Shown: one piece after another, positions 9,111 through 17,929 of the stretch
Numbering within the stretch: the first letter of the stretch is position 1
Layout: every line of letters starts with the position of its first letter
Source of the DNA: Candidatus Bathyarchaeota archaeon
GTDB taxonomy: Archaea > Thermoproteota > Bathyarchaeia > 40CM-2-53-6
DNA: 64,000 nucleotides
NCBI GenBank assembly: GCA_005888635.1
Contig: VBAW01000023.1
Location: forward strand, 1 to 64,000
Reading direction: 5' to 3'
Notes under the pieces: model-generated
The model's input: only the letters and a program-made list of their open reading frames with translations
Databases searched by the model: none
What the model was told of the DNA's origin: nothing
Made by a program: the position numbers and the translations under genes

Positions 9111-9605
9111 TCACTTCAGGTCAAGCCTCATTTCCCAGGTACGCTTGAAACCTAGCTGGCTGTAGACTCTTCGACCCATCTCGCTGGCGTGCAGCATCAG
9201 CCGCTCGTACTTGTTCTTCCGGCACCATTTGATCGCCTCCTTCACAACCATCGACGCGACCCCGCGTCTGCGAAAGTCAGGCTCAGTGTACATCGACAAG
9301 AGATATGGCTGAACCATCGACGTCCGATGCGGCCTCGGCTGGACCGGTTGAAGCCACACGCAGCCACCTCCCGCCATCCTACCATCATCGCTCTTCACAA
9401 CCCAGGCCATGAACTGATGATTTCTCAGACGTGCCCGCGCCCATCGTTTGTAGACCCGGTCTCCCTTTTCATGCAACTCATTATTTCTGACTCCGAGCGC
9501 CTTCCACATGGCTTGACGTTGATGAACTAGGGCATCAAGATCTTTCAAGCCTGCTGCGTGCACTGACAGTTTCGATCTCGCAGTTCTACGATGTCTAGCT
9601 GGCAT
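9111..9605 (-). CDS. GNAT-family N-acetyltransferase
   Basis: YTEPDFRRRGVASMVVKEAIKWCRKN acetyl-CoA-binding motif. Confidence 0.85.
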   Translation of the reverse strand: MPARHRRTARSKLSVHAAGLKDLDALVHQRQAMWKALGVRNNELHEKGDRVYKRWARARLRNHQFMAWVVKSDDGRMAGGGCVWLQPVQPRPHRTSMVQPYLLSMYTEPDFRRRGVASMVVKEAIKWCRKNKYERLMLHASEMGRRVYSQLGFKRTWEMRLDLK

Positions 9606-9653
9606 GTCTCGACGATGCGTAGAGGCGCTCGTTAGCTGTGGTGTCGAGATTTC

Positions 9654-10175
9654 CTAGCTCAGCTTCTTTGGATCAAATTTGTTGCCGTACTTGTCGATGA
9701 AAGCTAGCTCAGGGAGGGGCATCCGATTCTTCTTCCCAATAATCCTCTTCACCGGATAGCCGAACCCAACAACCACCACAGGCTTCAGCGTGTTGGGAAT
9801 GGCGAAATCCTTCCTCATCTTCTCATCCTTAATCCCCGTGTAGATTCCCGAGATAACCCCGTGGTCCCACGCAGCCAGCTCCATGTTCTGGACGGCCCGA
9901 CCAGCGTCAATCAGGTGAAAGCTAAGGGTAGGATCGGAAAGAACAACCACCGCAAAATTAGCCCCCGCAACCCAGCCGCCAGAGGTGCTATCCTCTGCTA
10001 ACCTCTTCAACATCTCCTTCTCTTGGACCAGAATGAACCTCCACTCTTGCTTGTTGTTGCCGGTTCCGGAGGCGCGGGCAGCCTCAAGAACCCTCGACTT
10101 CACCTCGGCCGCTACCTTCTTCGAATCGAACTGGCGAATATCCAGCTTGCTCATTATGACCTTGTAGGTATCCAT
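9654..10175 (-). CDS. Nitroreductase family protein
   Basis: EAARASGTGNNKQEWRFILV, NMELAAWDHGVISGIYTG, VVVGFGYP. Confidence 0.85.
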   Translation of the reverse strand: MDTYKVIMSKLDIRQFDSKKVAAEVKSRVLEAARASGTGNNKQEWRFILVQEKEMLKRLAEDSTSGGWVAGANFAVVVLSDPTLSFHLIDAGRAVQNMELAAWDHGVISGIYTGIKDEKMRKDFAIPNTLKPVVVVGFGYPVKRIIGKKNRMPLPELAFIDKYGNKFDPKKLS

Positions 10176-10258
10176 CTTCTTCTCTCCGTATCTATGTTGG
10201 AATCAGTACCAATCTTAAAGAATTCCCTTGACTCGAACGGATTTGCTATCAGGGACAC

Positions 10259-11362
10259 GTGAAGACTTTGGATCAGCTAACGGTCAACCAGGTTACTGTT
10301 CAAGAGATTAAGCTCAAGGAGTTTTGCAATAGCGTCTGGACCAGACTCGGGGTCCCAGAAAAGGACGCCCAAGTGACAACCGACGTTCTGGTGCTCGCAG
10401 ATCTGCGAGGAGTCGAATCTCACGGAGTCGCAAGACTGCCAAGATACTACACTGATTTGAAGAATGGCTGGACAAAACCCACAGACCAGAGCAAAATCAT
10501 CAAGGAGACGAAAGCAACCGCGCTCATCGACGGCGGCCAGAGCCTCGGCCAAGTCGTCGGACGCAGAGGAATGGAACTGGCGATAAAGAAGGCGAAAGAG
10601 ACGGCCATCGGAATCGTTTCCGTACGAAACTCTCACCACTACGGAATCGCCGGATACTACAGCCTCATGGCACTAGAACACGATCTCATCGGCGTAAGCA
10701 TGACCAACGCCGCACCACTGGTCGTCCCCACATTCGGCCGAACAGCCGTTCTAGGAACAAACCCGATAAGCCTCACAGCCCCAGCGTCCAAAGAGAAACC
10801 GTTCGTATTAGACATGGCGACATCCGTCGTCCCCAGGGGAAAGTTGGAGGTCTATGATCGGCTGAAGAAGAAAATGCCTCTCGGCTGGGCAGTAGACGCA
10901 ACCGGGAAGGGAACATCCGATCCTCACACTGTTCTTGATGCACTCTCAAAGAGACTCGGTGGAGGAATCCTTCCGCTGGGCGGAGAGGGAGAAGAACACT
11001 CTGGCCACAAAGGCTACGGGCTGGCCCTAATGGTCGACGTGCTCTGCGGCGTTCTGAGCGGCTCAGCCACTGGGCTTGGAGTGGATGTCGACAAGGCAAA
11101 GCCCAACGTTGGCCACTTCTTCATGGCTTTGGATCCAGCTGCCTTTCGTCCATTGGAAGACTTCAAACGAGATATGGACCGGCTGTCTCAAGAGCTGAAG
11201 AACTCGCCGAAAGCCCAGGGACAAAATCGGATCTACGTTCACGGCGAGAAGAGCTATGCTAGAATGGAAAAGTGTCGCAGAGAAGGCATTCCAGTGGGGA
11301 CGGCCGTAGTTGAATCGATGAGACAGGTAGGCACCGAGTTAGGCGTTCCATTGTCATTCTAG
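10259..11362 (+). CDS. Malate/L-lactate dehydrogenase (Ldh_2 family)
   Basis: DLRGVESHGVARLPRY, SHHYGIAGYYSLMA, GTNPISLTAPA, GHKGYGLALMVDVL. Confidence 0.92.
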   Translation: MKTLDQLTVNQVTVQEIKLKEFCNSVWTRLGVPEKDAQVTTDVLVLADLRGVESHGVARLPRYYTDLKNGWTKPTDQSKIIKETKATALIDGGQSLGQVVGRRGMELAIKKAKETAIGIVSVRNSHHYGIAGYYSLMALEHDLIGVSMTNAAPLVVPTFGRTAVLGTNPISLTAPASKEKPFVLDMATSVVPRGKLEVYDRLKKKMPLGWAVDATGKGTSDPHTVLDALSKRLGGGILPLGGEGEEHSGHKGYGLALMVDVLCGVLSGSATGLGVDVDKAKPNVGHFFMALDPAAFRPLEDFKRDMDRLSQELKNSPKAQGQNRIYVHGEKSYARMEKCRREGIPVGTAVVESMRQVGTELGVPLSF

Positions 11363-11436
11363 CATTCTCTGAAAGTCAGAAAATCCAAAAGAGTCGACGA
11401 TATAGCTACCGGTTATCGCGAAAGGAAGTCGAACGA

Positions 11437-12747
11437 ATGGAACCTTGGGATGTCGTGATTATTGGAGGCGGAATCCTAGGGACGTCAGTCTCCTACTGGC
11501 TAGGAAACCAGTACAAGGGACGAATCGCAGTCTTAGAAAGGGAACAGGATGTCGCTATGCACACTTCTCGACGGAACACCGGAGTTGTTCATCGTCCCTT
11601 CTATCTTGACCCAGTCAAGCGACGAATCTTCGCGAGATGCTCACAGGCCGCCTACGGGATGTGGAAATCCTACGCCAAGGAACGCAATCTGGCTTGGGAT
11701 CCCGTCACGACCCTAGAAGTGGCTACTCGACCTGAAGATTTGAAGAGAATCGAAAAGTACTATCACTGGGGGATCGAGAATGGAATGGGTGAAGACGAGC
11801 TTGAAGTTCTTTCAGCCGAAGACGTCCGAAAACTCGAACCTCACGTTCGAGGCTATGGTGCTATCTGGTCGAAGACAGATACATCGGTAGATTACCACGC
11901 GTTCACGAAATCACTCAGGGCAGACGCAGAAAGCGAGGGCGTCAAGTTCCTAACCGGTGTCGACGTAGGATCCTTCAAAGTTGATCGAGATTCTTTGCAG
12001 ATCCTCCCGAGAAGTGGCGGCGAACCGATTCCGGCTCGATTCCTCATAAACTGTGCCGGCGGTAGCTCACTGCGCATCGCTCACATGCTACGGCTGGGAA
12101 CCGAATACTGCGACCTGAACTTCAGGGGCGAATACTGGGAAATAGCGGACGAGTGGACCTACTTGGCAACGAGAAATATCTACACTGTGGCGCAGCATCC
12201 GGAGCTTCCGTTCTTGGATCCGCACTGGATTGTGCGAGCCGACGGGAGGAGAGAGATCGGACCGAACGCAGTGCCCGTTGCGGGCCCTTACACGTATCAT
12301 GGGTTCTTCAGGACCCCGGCCGAGGCGGTAAAGAAGATATTCGAACAGCCTATCTCCAACAAACTGGCTCTACTTTACAACCGAGATTTCCTTGAACTAG
12401 CAGGCCAAGAATGGCTCTCTTCCATTTCAAAGGGTGAGATGGCGCGACGTGCTCAAGAATTCATCCCCGAGCTGAAAGTAGAGTATCTAGCAAGACCCGG
12501 AATCGCGGGCGTAAGGGCCCAGGTGATAGACCGGAGGGGGAATTTCATCAAGGAAGCGATCGAACTTGAAGGACCCCACTCGTATCATATCACCAACTAC
12601 AATTCTCCTGGAGCCACCGGGTCTCCAGCCTTCGCGGCTTGGCTTGTCAACAAGCTAGGCCAGAGCGACCGTCTTAGTCATCTACGGCGCCGTATGGTCA
12701 GAGGGAGTTTTTGGGATTTCAAAACGATAAGCGAACAAATCGGCTGA
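11437..12747 (+). CDS. FAD-dependent oxidoreductase (L-2-hydroxyglutarate oxidase-like)
   Basis: VVIIGGGILGTSVSYWL dinucleotide fold; RNTGVVH; NYNSPGATGSPAFA. Confidence 0.88.
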   Translation: MEPWDVVIIGGGILGTSVSYWLGNQYKGRIAVLEREQDVAMHTSRRNTGVVHRPFYLDPVKRRIFARCSQAAYGMWKSYAKERNLAWDPVTTLEVATRPEDLKRIEKYYHWGIENGMGEDELEVLSAEDVRKLEPHVRGYGAIWSKTDTSVDYHAFTKSLRADAESEGVKFLTGVDVGSFKVDRDSLQILPRSGGEPIPARFLINCAGGSSLRIAHMLRLGTEYCDLNFRGEYWEIADEWTYLATRNIYTVAQHPELPFLDPHWIVRADGRREIGPNAVPVAGPYTYHGFFRTPAEAVKKIFEQPISNKLALLYNRDFLELAGQEWLSSISKGEMARRAQEFIPELKVEYLARPGIAGVRAQVIDRRGNFIKEAIELEGPHSYHITNYNSPGATGSPAFAAWLVNKLGQSDRLSHLRRRMVRGSFWDFKTISEQIG

Positions 12748-12919
12748 CAGCTAGCTAATTCAACTTATTTCTAATCGTGCACAATGTTCTCTCGATGTTC
12801 GACAACTAATCGGTCCCCCGCGCTTCTCGAAATTGGTTTCGGAGAGATGAGAATGTGGTTAGTTTGAGAACGATTGCCGAGAACTGGATGGGAGATTTCG
12901 TTTGATAAAAGGTGCGGGT

Positions 12920-13390
12920 CTATCGGATGATGGTGAAGGAGAATTGGTTGTTTTTCTGGGTGATGAGTGTTATTGTGTAGCTGTTTCCAGCCTGGAATTG
13001 GAACGAGTTGCCGGTGTGCGTGCAGCTGGTGCATGCTGTGTTGATGAGTATGAAGACTTTCGCTAGGTTTGTTGGGGAGACTGGGGGGTTTGGCCAAGTG
13101 GTTCGGGCGTATTGGTTACCGTTCTGGTCCTGCACATAGTAACTAGCGAGAGTGGTTGGGGTGGAGCCGGTGTTTCTCAGATAAAGTGTCATGTTCATGT
13201 TGGTGTTGTCGAAGCCTTGGTTTTCGATGGTGAGTATCTCTCTTCCGGTGGGTGGTGTGGGGAGTATGGCTCCGAAGACTCCGAGGGACCATGAGTAGAC
13301 GATGACTGTCATGACTACGACTATGACTACGAGTAGGAGGGTGGCGATGATGGTGTCGAGTCCCTTCCGGTCGTAGTGTCTGCGGAACAA
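12920..13390 (-). CDS. Archaeal type IV pilin-like protein
   Basis: Class III signal peptide RKG|LDTIIATLLLVVIVVVMTVIVYSW followed by beta-rich domain. Confidence 0.8.
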   Translation of the reverse strand: MFRRHYDRKGLDTIIATLLLVVIVVVMTVIVYSWSLGVFGAILPTPPTGREILTIENQGFDNTNMNMTLYLRNTGSTPTTLASYYVQDQNGNQYARTTWPNPPVSPTNLAKVFILINTACTSCTHTGNSFQFQAGNSYTITLITQKNNQFSFTIIR

Positions 13391-13590
13391 GATAGCTTGA
13401 TGGCCTCGTTCGTTCTCGTCTATCTGGTCTGTCTCTCAAGCACGTGTCGTCACCTTGTGGGAACTGGACGGGTAACATCAACGGACGAGAAGGATGACCT
13501 AGTGGAATATTCCTCGTGGTATGGCGTTGTATGATGCGTCTTGATGTTCGAACTTCTTCTTGCAGGTCAACTCTTCCGAAGACGCGTTTT

Positions 13591-13793
13591 GCGTCGCGAG
13601 AAGCAACTACTTTTGAGATTTTTGACAGGGGGTGCTGCCAGTTGAAGCTGAACCGGGCGAGTCCTGCGAAACAGGTCGCAGAATCAGCCGGTCGGCTGTT
13701 TTCGGTATGCCGTAGCTCAGCGTGCAGGTCAACGTGCAAACTGCGTGACCTCAAATCGCATGCTCCGATTCCGGATCAAGGCTTGTTCTGCGC
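13591..13793. repeat. Copy B of the ~200-bp intergenic imperfect inverted repeat; candidate structured ncRNA/regulatory segment
   Basis: Aligns to the reverse complement of 8863-9065; contains nested stem GCGTGC-AGGTCA...TGACCT-CAAATC-GCATGC. Confidence 0.8.
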
Positions 13794-13868
13794 TTGTCCT
13801 GTTTCAAATGGAACTGGTTTGGGGTTTCTCTTCTGGAAGAGCCGGGCGGAAAATAGGACTACTGTTCG

Positions 13869-14123
13869 TTAATTCCCCTCGCAGAGATGAGTTTTGTGTC
13901 GCGTGCACCAAGTGCAGTTGAGCGTCTTGGTTGCTAACGGACTTTGGTAACCGTGAATGGTAACAGAATGCGGGTGGATGATTTGGGTTCTCTCATGATC
14001 AGGCATGTAAAAGGTCGGCCGGGGGCGCTTTCGGTCTGCGTAGGCGAGCAGAGAGATGAGCAGTACGACAATCGAGAATGCGACCAAGAGGATGTGAACG
14101 ATTCCCTCAGTGATGGCGATCAC
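13869..14123 (-). CDS. Small single-TM protein with C-terminal CTWC/HC cluster
   Basis: N-terminal hydrophobic helix; LNCTWCTRHKTHLC tail; the tail is nucleotide-similar to the 8740-8850 region. Confidence 0.45.
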   Translation of the reverse strand: MIAITEGIVHILLVAFSIVVLLISLLAYADRKRPRPTFYMPDHERTQIIHPHSVTIHGYQSPLATKTLNCTWCTRHKTHLCEGN

Positions 14124-14150
14124 TGCGAAACACGTGAACCCGGTTCTGGC

Positions 14151-14648
14151 TCAAGGATTGACGTTCAGTTCGCCGTTTTGCATCCATGGAAAGTGGATAG
14201 TGCAAAAAATTTGACAGAAGACTCTGAAGCTTCCTAGGGTATTAGCAGAGAACCTCACGTCATAACACCCTCCAGGGTTCACCGTGATTCCGCTGTCAAA
14301 AAAATGTGTTACGGTAAAACCGTGAGCCTGAGCCGTATCGTTATTCACTACATGGATCACAACGTCTTGGCCCAATGAGACATTCATTACAGGCCAAGGA
14401 AAAGAATGAAACCTACTGCCATTGAATCCCACGTTCAGTCCTTCATTTGCCATCACGACCGTAAACACCGCAGTATTAGCGGAGCCAATCGGTCGGACCC
14501 AACAGTTTGGTGGGCTAGGCCCGAACAGATGAAGCGCATAAGCAGTGAAGAAAAAACCTGCGACAATTATGATTACTGCCAACGTAGCTTGCCATCGTCT
14601 TGAAAGTCTCAGCAATCTACCCCATACCGTCTTCTTTGGATTTGACAT
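14151..14648 (-). CDS. Membrane-anchored cupredoxin with CoxII/CuA-like copper motif
   Basis: TM anchor; AHGFTVTHFF and FRVFCQIFCTIHFPWMQNGEL (CxxxC, His, Met). Confidence 0.8.
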   Translation of the reverse strand: MSNPKKTVWGRLLRLSRRWQATLAVIIIVAGFFFTAYALHLFGPSPPNCWVRPIGSANTAVFTVVMANEGLNVGFNGSRFHSFPWPVMNVSLGQDVVIHVVNNDTAQAHGFTVTHFFDSGITVNPGGCYDVRFSANTLGSFRVFCQIFCTIHFPWMQNGELNVNP

Positions 14649-14652
14649 GCCA

Positions 14653-15483
14653 TCACGAATGGAATAGTGCCGCGAAGTAGATGGCAAGGAAACCGAGGAG
14701 TATGGGGGCCACGATCCTAATGGAATCCTCAGAGGTCACAGTCTCTCCAGACCGGAACAAGGGTCTGGACAACCTCAAAGCTGCGTAGATCGAAGTTCCA
14801 GTGCCCAGCGCGAAAAAGTACGTCGCGTCGAAGCCTGCCAAAAAGCCTGTAGCAGGACCCATTATGAAGTAGCCCACGGCCGCACCAAGGAGCGACGGAA
14901 GGACGAAAACTAGGCTCAGCAGAAACACATCCTTCAGCTGACCTTTGATACCAGACGCGGTTCTATTGGTATAGGCGCAATAACATGCCGCCGCCATCAT
15001 TGGCTCCAGGCCCTTGTGCAACAAATACGCGACACCAGCCGAAGCTCCTCCAAAGGCGTCGAGTAGAGATGTGCTCGAGGTGGAGTAGGCGGTCGCACCA
15101 AAAGCAGCACCTTCCCCTAGACCATGTATTCCTATGGCAGCTGCAGCTAGGAGGGGTATGGCCACGCTGACGGTTACCATTGTTGATTCCGAGGAGAAGA
15201 GACCACGCCGCCGGTCTATCCAAAAGACCGAGAGCACCCCGATTATGAACAGCCCGACTGCGGCGACCTGTGCAGCACCTCCAGTGAATCCCGCATTAAC
15301 GTCTAGGAGCGCCGAGCCTTGAATTGTGTCCACAAAGAACCAGAGAAAAATGCCTAGGGCGAAAGCCGTGAGATACCTAGATTTTACAATTTGACTTGCC
15401 CAAACTATTACAAGCAATCCGACGAAAGCCGGGATCCAGGTCGAGGCCAACCACGCGATAAAGCCCACGGCAAATTCTATCAT
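14653..15483 (-). CDS. ZIP-family-like metal permease
   Basis: About eight TMs; IGIHGLGEGAAFG and LLHKGLEPMMAA resemble ZIP TM4/TM5 metal motifs. Confidence 0.6.
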   Translation of the reverse strand: MIEFAVGFIAWLASTWIPAFVGLLVIVWASQIVKSRYLTAFALGIFLWFFVDTIQGSALLDVNAGFTGGAAQVAAVGLFIIGVLSVFWIDRRRGLFSSESTMVTVSVAIPLLAAAAIGIHGLGEGAAFGATAYSTSSTSLLDAFGGASAGVAYLLHKGLEPMMAAACYCAYTNRTASGIKGQLKDVFLLSLVFVLPSLLGAAVGYFIMGPATGFLAGFDATYFFALGTGTSIYAALRLSRPLFRSGETVTSEDSIRIVAPILLGFLAIYFAALFHS

Positions 15484-15560
15484 GGTTGGAAATGGGGACC
15501 GGCGCGTTTTGAGAGTTGTGGCTCAACCCGCGAACCAGACAGTCTCCTTTGGGTGATTTT

Positions 15561-17105
15561 TCATGCGTAGTCTAGCAGAGTAGTCTTGCGCTTCTGTCTC
15601 GGACCCCTGCTCTTGACTGTCGCTAGGTAACGGTGCATTCGTTCTTCTTTTCGTTTGCTTGTCCAATAATATGCTTCGTCGATAGTTCCTTCAGTCATCA
15701 AAACCGTTGTTTTCCCTGGTCTCGTTCGCCCGGTTCTTCCGCGCCGTTGTATCATCCGAATCTCAGACGGTACAGCCTCGTAGAAGATCACGTGGTCGAC
15801 GTCTGGCACGTGCAGACCCTCCTCTCCTATGCTAGTGGTGACCAAAACGTTGTGTTTGCCTTCTCGGAAGTCTTCGAGAATCTGCATCTGTTCATTTTGA
15901 CTGAGACCCAAATCCTCACTGTTTCGACTGGCCTGACCTACAAACCGGATCGGCTGTACGGCCTCAATCATACCAAGGTCCTCGACGATAGCCTCTACGC
16001 TGTCTCTGAACTGAGTGAACACAATAACTTTCGAATCCGGATTTGATTGAAGGTCCTCCGATATTAGCTCTCGAAGTCGTTTCTGTTTTGGATGAGGGAT
16101 CGTTGAGAGGGAAGCACATGATTTCTGAGCTTCAACTACTCGAGGATCGCGAGCTAGTCCGCGAGCTGATCTCGTGCTAGCTCTGTCGAGCTTGGAGAGG
16201 AATTTGTCGGCACTCCGCGATCCCTGTGTCTCCAACAGGTCGATAGCATGGTTCAGCGACATGGCTTGCGCTTGGAGTTGTACCGCGCCGAATAATGCGC
16301 CGCCCCCGCCTCTCCTCAGACTGTTGTGAAGCTTTTCGCCTAGGTCTAGTAGGATCCGTTTGCTTATTCTCACGTTGGCTGGGAGCTGATGCATGGTCCT
16401 CAGTTTGTTTATCCTCTCGTCAAATGCCGTCCGAAGGATCTTGCTTACCTCTTTGTATTTCTCCGGTAGCGCTAGTCGTTCATAGTTCAGAGAAACGTCT
16501 TTGACATACGGTGTGACGTCCTCGTCAGCTTCGGTTCGGGTCTCAACATTGGTGATGGCTAGTTTTTCGCAGATTTCTTCGACCCTGCTCTTCTTCGCGC
16601 TTGGAGACGCGGTCAAGCCTAGAATCAAGGGGTTGCTGGCTTGTAGCTTGTACGATTGGGCTACCTCAGAATAAGCGTAGCTTCTGACACATCTGTGAGC
16701 CTCGTCGAACACGATAAGGGAGACATTTCGCAGATTGTACCGATCAGCCGAAATGTCGTTTCTGATGACTTCAGGCGTCGCAAAGACCATTGTTGACTCG
16801 TCAAAAGCCGTCTCCCTTAGCTGGGCCGGGGTCTCGCCAGTGAGGACAGTCGATTTCGCGTTTTGATCTGGGAAATGTTCCTTGAAGAATTGCGCGTGCT
16901 GAAGCACTAGCGGCCTCGTGGGTGCCAAGATCAAGATCTTGCTTTGCGGATAACCGGTCAGGCGATCAGCAGCTACAAGCAGCGCGACAATCGTCTTCCC
17001 GAGCCCTGTCGGCAAGACTACGAGAGTGTTAGCGGTCAAAGCAGATTTCGCAATGGCTCTCTGATACTCTCTGGCTTCAATACCCCCTTGCTGCAAGGTC
17101 TGCAA
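15561..17105 (-). CDS. Hef/FANCM-type SF2 helicase without nuclease domain
   Basis: LPTGLGKT, DEAHR, TASP, QRRGRTGR; ends shortly after the helicase core with KRKTTLLDYA. Confidence 0.88.
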   Translation of the reverse strand: MQTLQQGGIEAREYQRAIAKSALTANTLVVLPTGLGKTIVALLVAADRLTGYPQSKILILAPTRPLVLQHAQFFKEHFPDQNAKSTVLTGETPAQLRETAFDESTMVFATPEVIRNDISADRYNLRNVSLIVFDEAHRCVRSYAYSEVAQSYKLQASNPLILGLTASPSAKKSRVEEICEKLAITNVETRTEADEDVTPYVKDVSLNYERLALPEKYKEVSKILRTAFDERINKLRTMHQLPANVRISKRILLDLGEKLHNSLRRGGGGALFGAVQLQAQAMSLNHAIDLLETQGSRSADKFLSKLDRASTRSARGLARDPRVVEAQKSCASLSTIPHPKQKRLRELISEDLQSNPDSKVIVFTQFRDSVEAIVEDLGMIEAVQPIRFVGQASRNSEDLGLSQNEQMQILEDFREGKHNVLVTTSIGEEGLHVPDVDHVIFYEAVPSEIRMIQRRGRTGRTRPGKTTVLMTEGTIDEAYYWTSKRKEERMHRYLATVKSRGPRQKRKTTLLDYA

Positions 17106-17127
17106 TATCGGAACTCGTTACTGGTTT

Positions 17128-17748
17128 CTAACGGTTCGGGGATGGGTAGTTGAGAGGAGCGTTCCGGAGAAGGAAGAAGTGTCTGCGCCCAAATTTGGTG
17201 ACCAGGACGGCGCTTAAGAGCCATGCTCCCAAGGCGGTTACCTCGACGATCATTCTGGCTGGCCGATCGAAGTAGAGGAATCCGGTTAATCCGAGCAAGA
17301 GTCCGATCAGGGCTAGGAATTGGTATCTATCCACGAAATGGAAATCGGACAGCCCAGCTCTCCAAGACTTCAGCGCAGTGGCCAGATAGAGAAGGAGCCC
17401 TCCTCCCGCGAAAATACTGACAGATATGATATTCCAATACGATAATTTCAGGATCAGCAACCCGATTTCGTCCGCGATAAGTCCCAGTCCTATACCTGCA
17501 ACAAGAGCGCTGTCCCATCTCGCCCTGGCGTCTGAGGCGTAGATCATTACGCCCAATGAAACCAGTAACAAGAGGACGCCGTAGTACATGTGGTGAAATC
17601 TGAATCCTTGGACCCTGATGACGGGACAGTGTTGAGTGCAGACTGATTCTAGAGTGACGAAGAGCCGCGCGATTCCTATTGCTACCGTGTAGCCGAGTGA
17701 GACGAAGAATAGCCCTACTGGGCCAAGGAAGGAACCGGCCCTTTTCAT
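17128..17748 (-). CDS. Integral membrane protein
   Basis: Six to seven hydrophobic segments, conserved-looking RFHHMYYG and GLIADEIGL. Confidence 0.6.
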   Translation of the reverse strand: MKRAGSFLGPVGLFFVSLGYTVAIGIARLFVTLESVCTQHCPVIRVQGFRFHHMYYGVLLLLVSLGVMIYASDARARWDSALVAGIGLGLIADEIGLLILKLSYWNIISVSIFAGGGLLLYLATALKSWRAGLSDFHFVDRYQFLALIGLLLGLTGFLYFDRPARMIVEVTALGAWLLSAVLVTKFGRRHFFLLRNAPLNYPSPNR

Positions 17749-17929
17749 TCTAGTATCGCCATGGCGTTTTCATTCTCTTTAACCTATCCGGTCACACTAT
17801 TGATTCTGCTATACGAGAAGAAAACCCTCATTTAGAGGCTAAGCAAAAACAAAGTTCTAAAAAAAGGCGAGACCAGCTATACTTCTCTACCGTCTTCAGT
17901 GAAACACCTGTGACTATTGGGGTCTTGCG

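Noticed and set aside
13143-13754. 203-aa minus-strand ORF overlapping the pilin gene and repeat copy B
   Set aside because: Arg/His/Pro-rich out-of-frame shadow of the pilin over most of its length; the matching region of copy A has multiple stops
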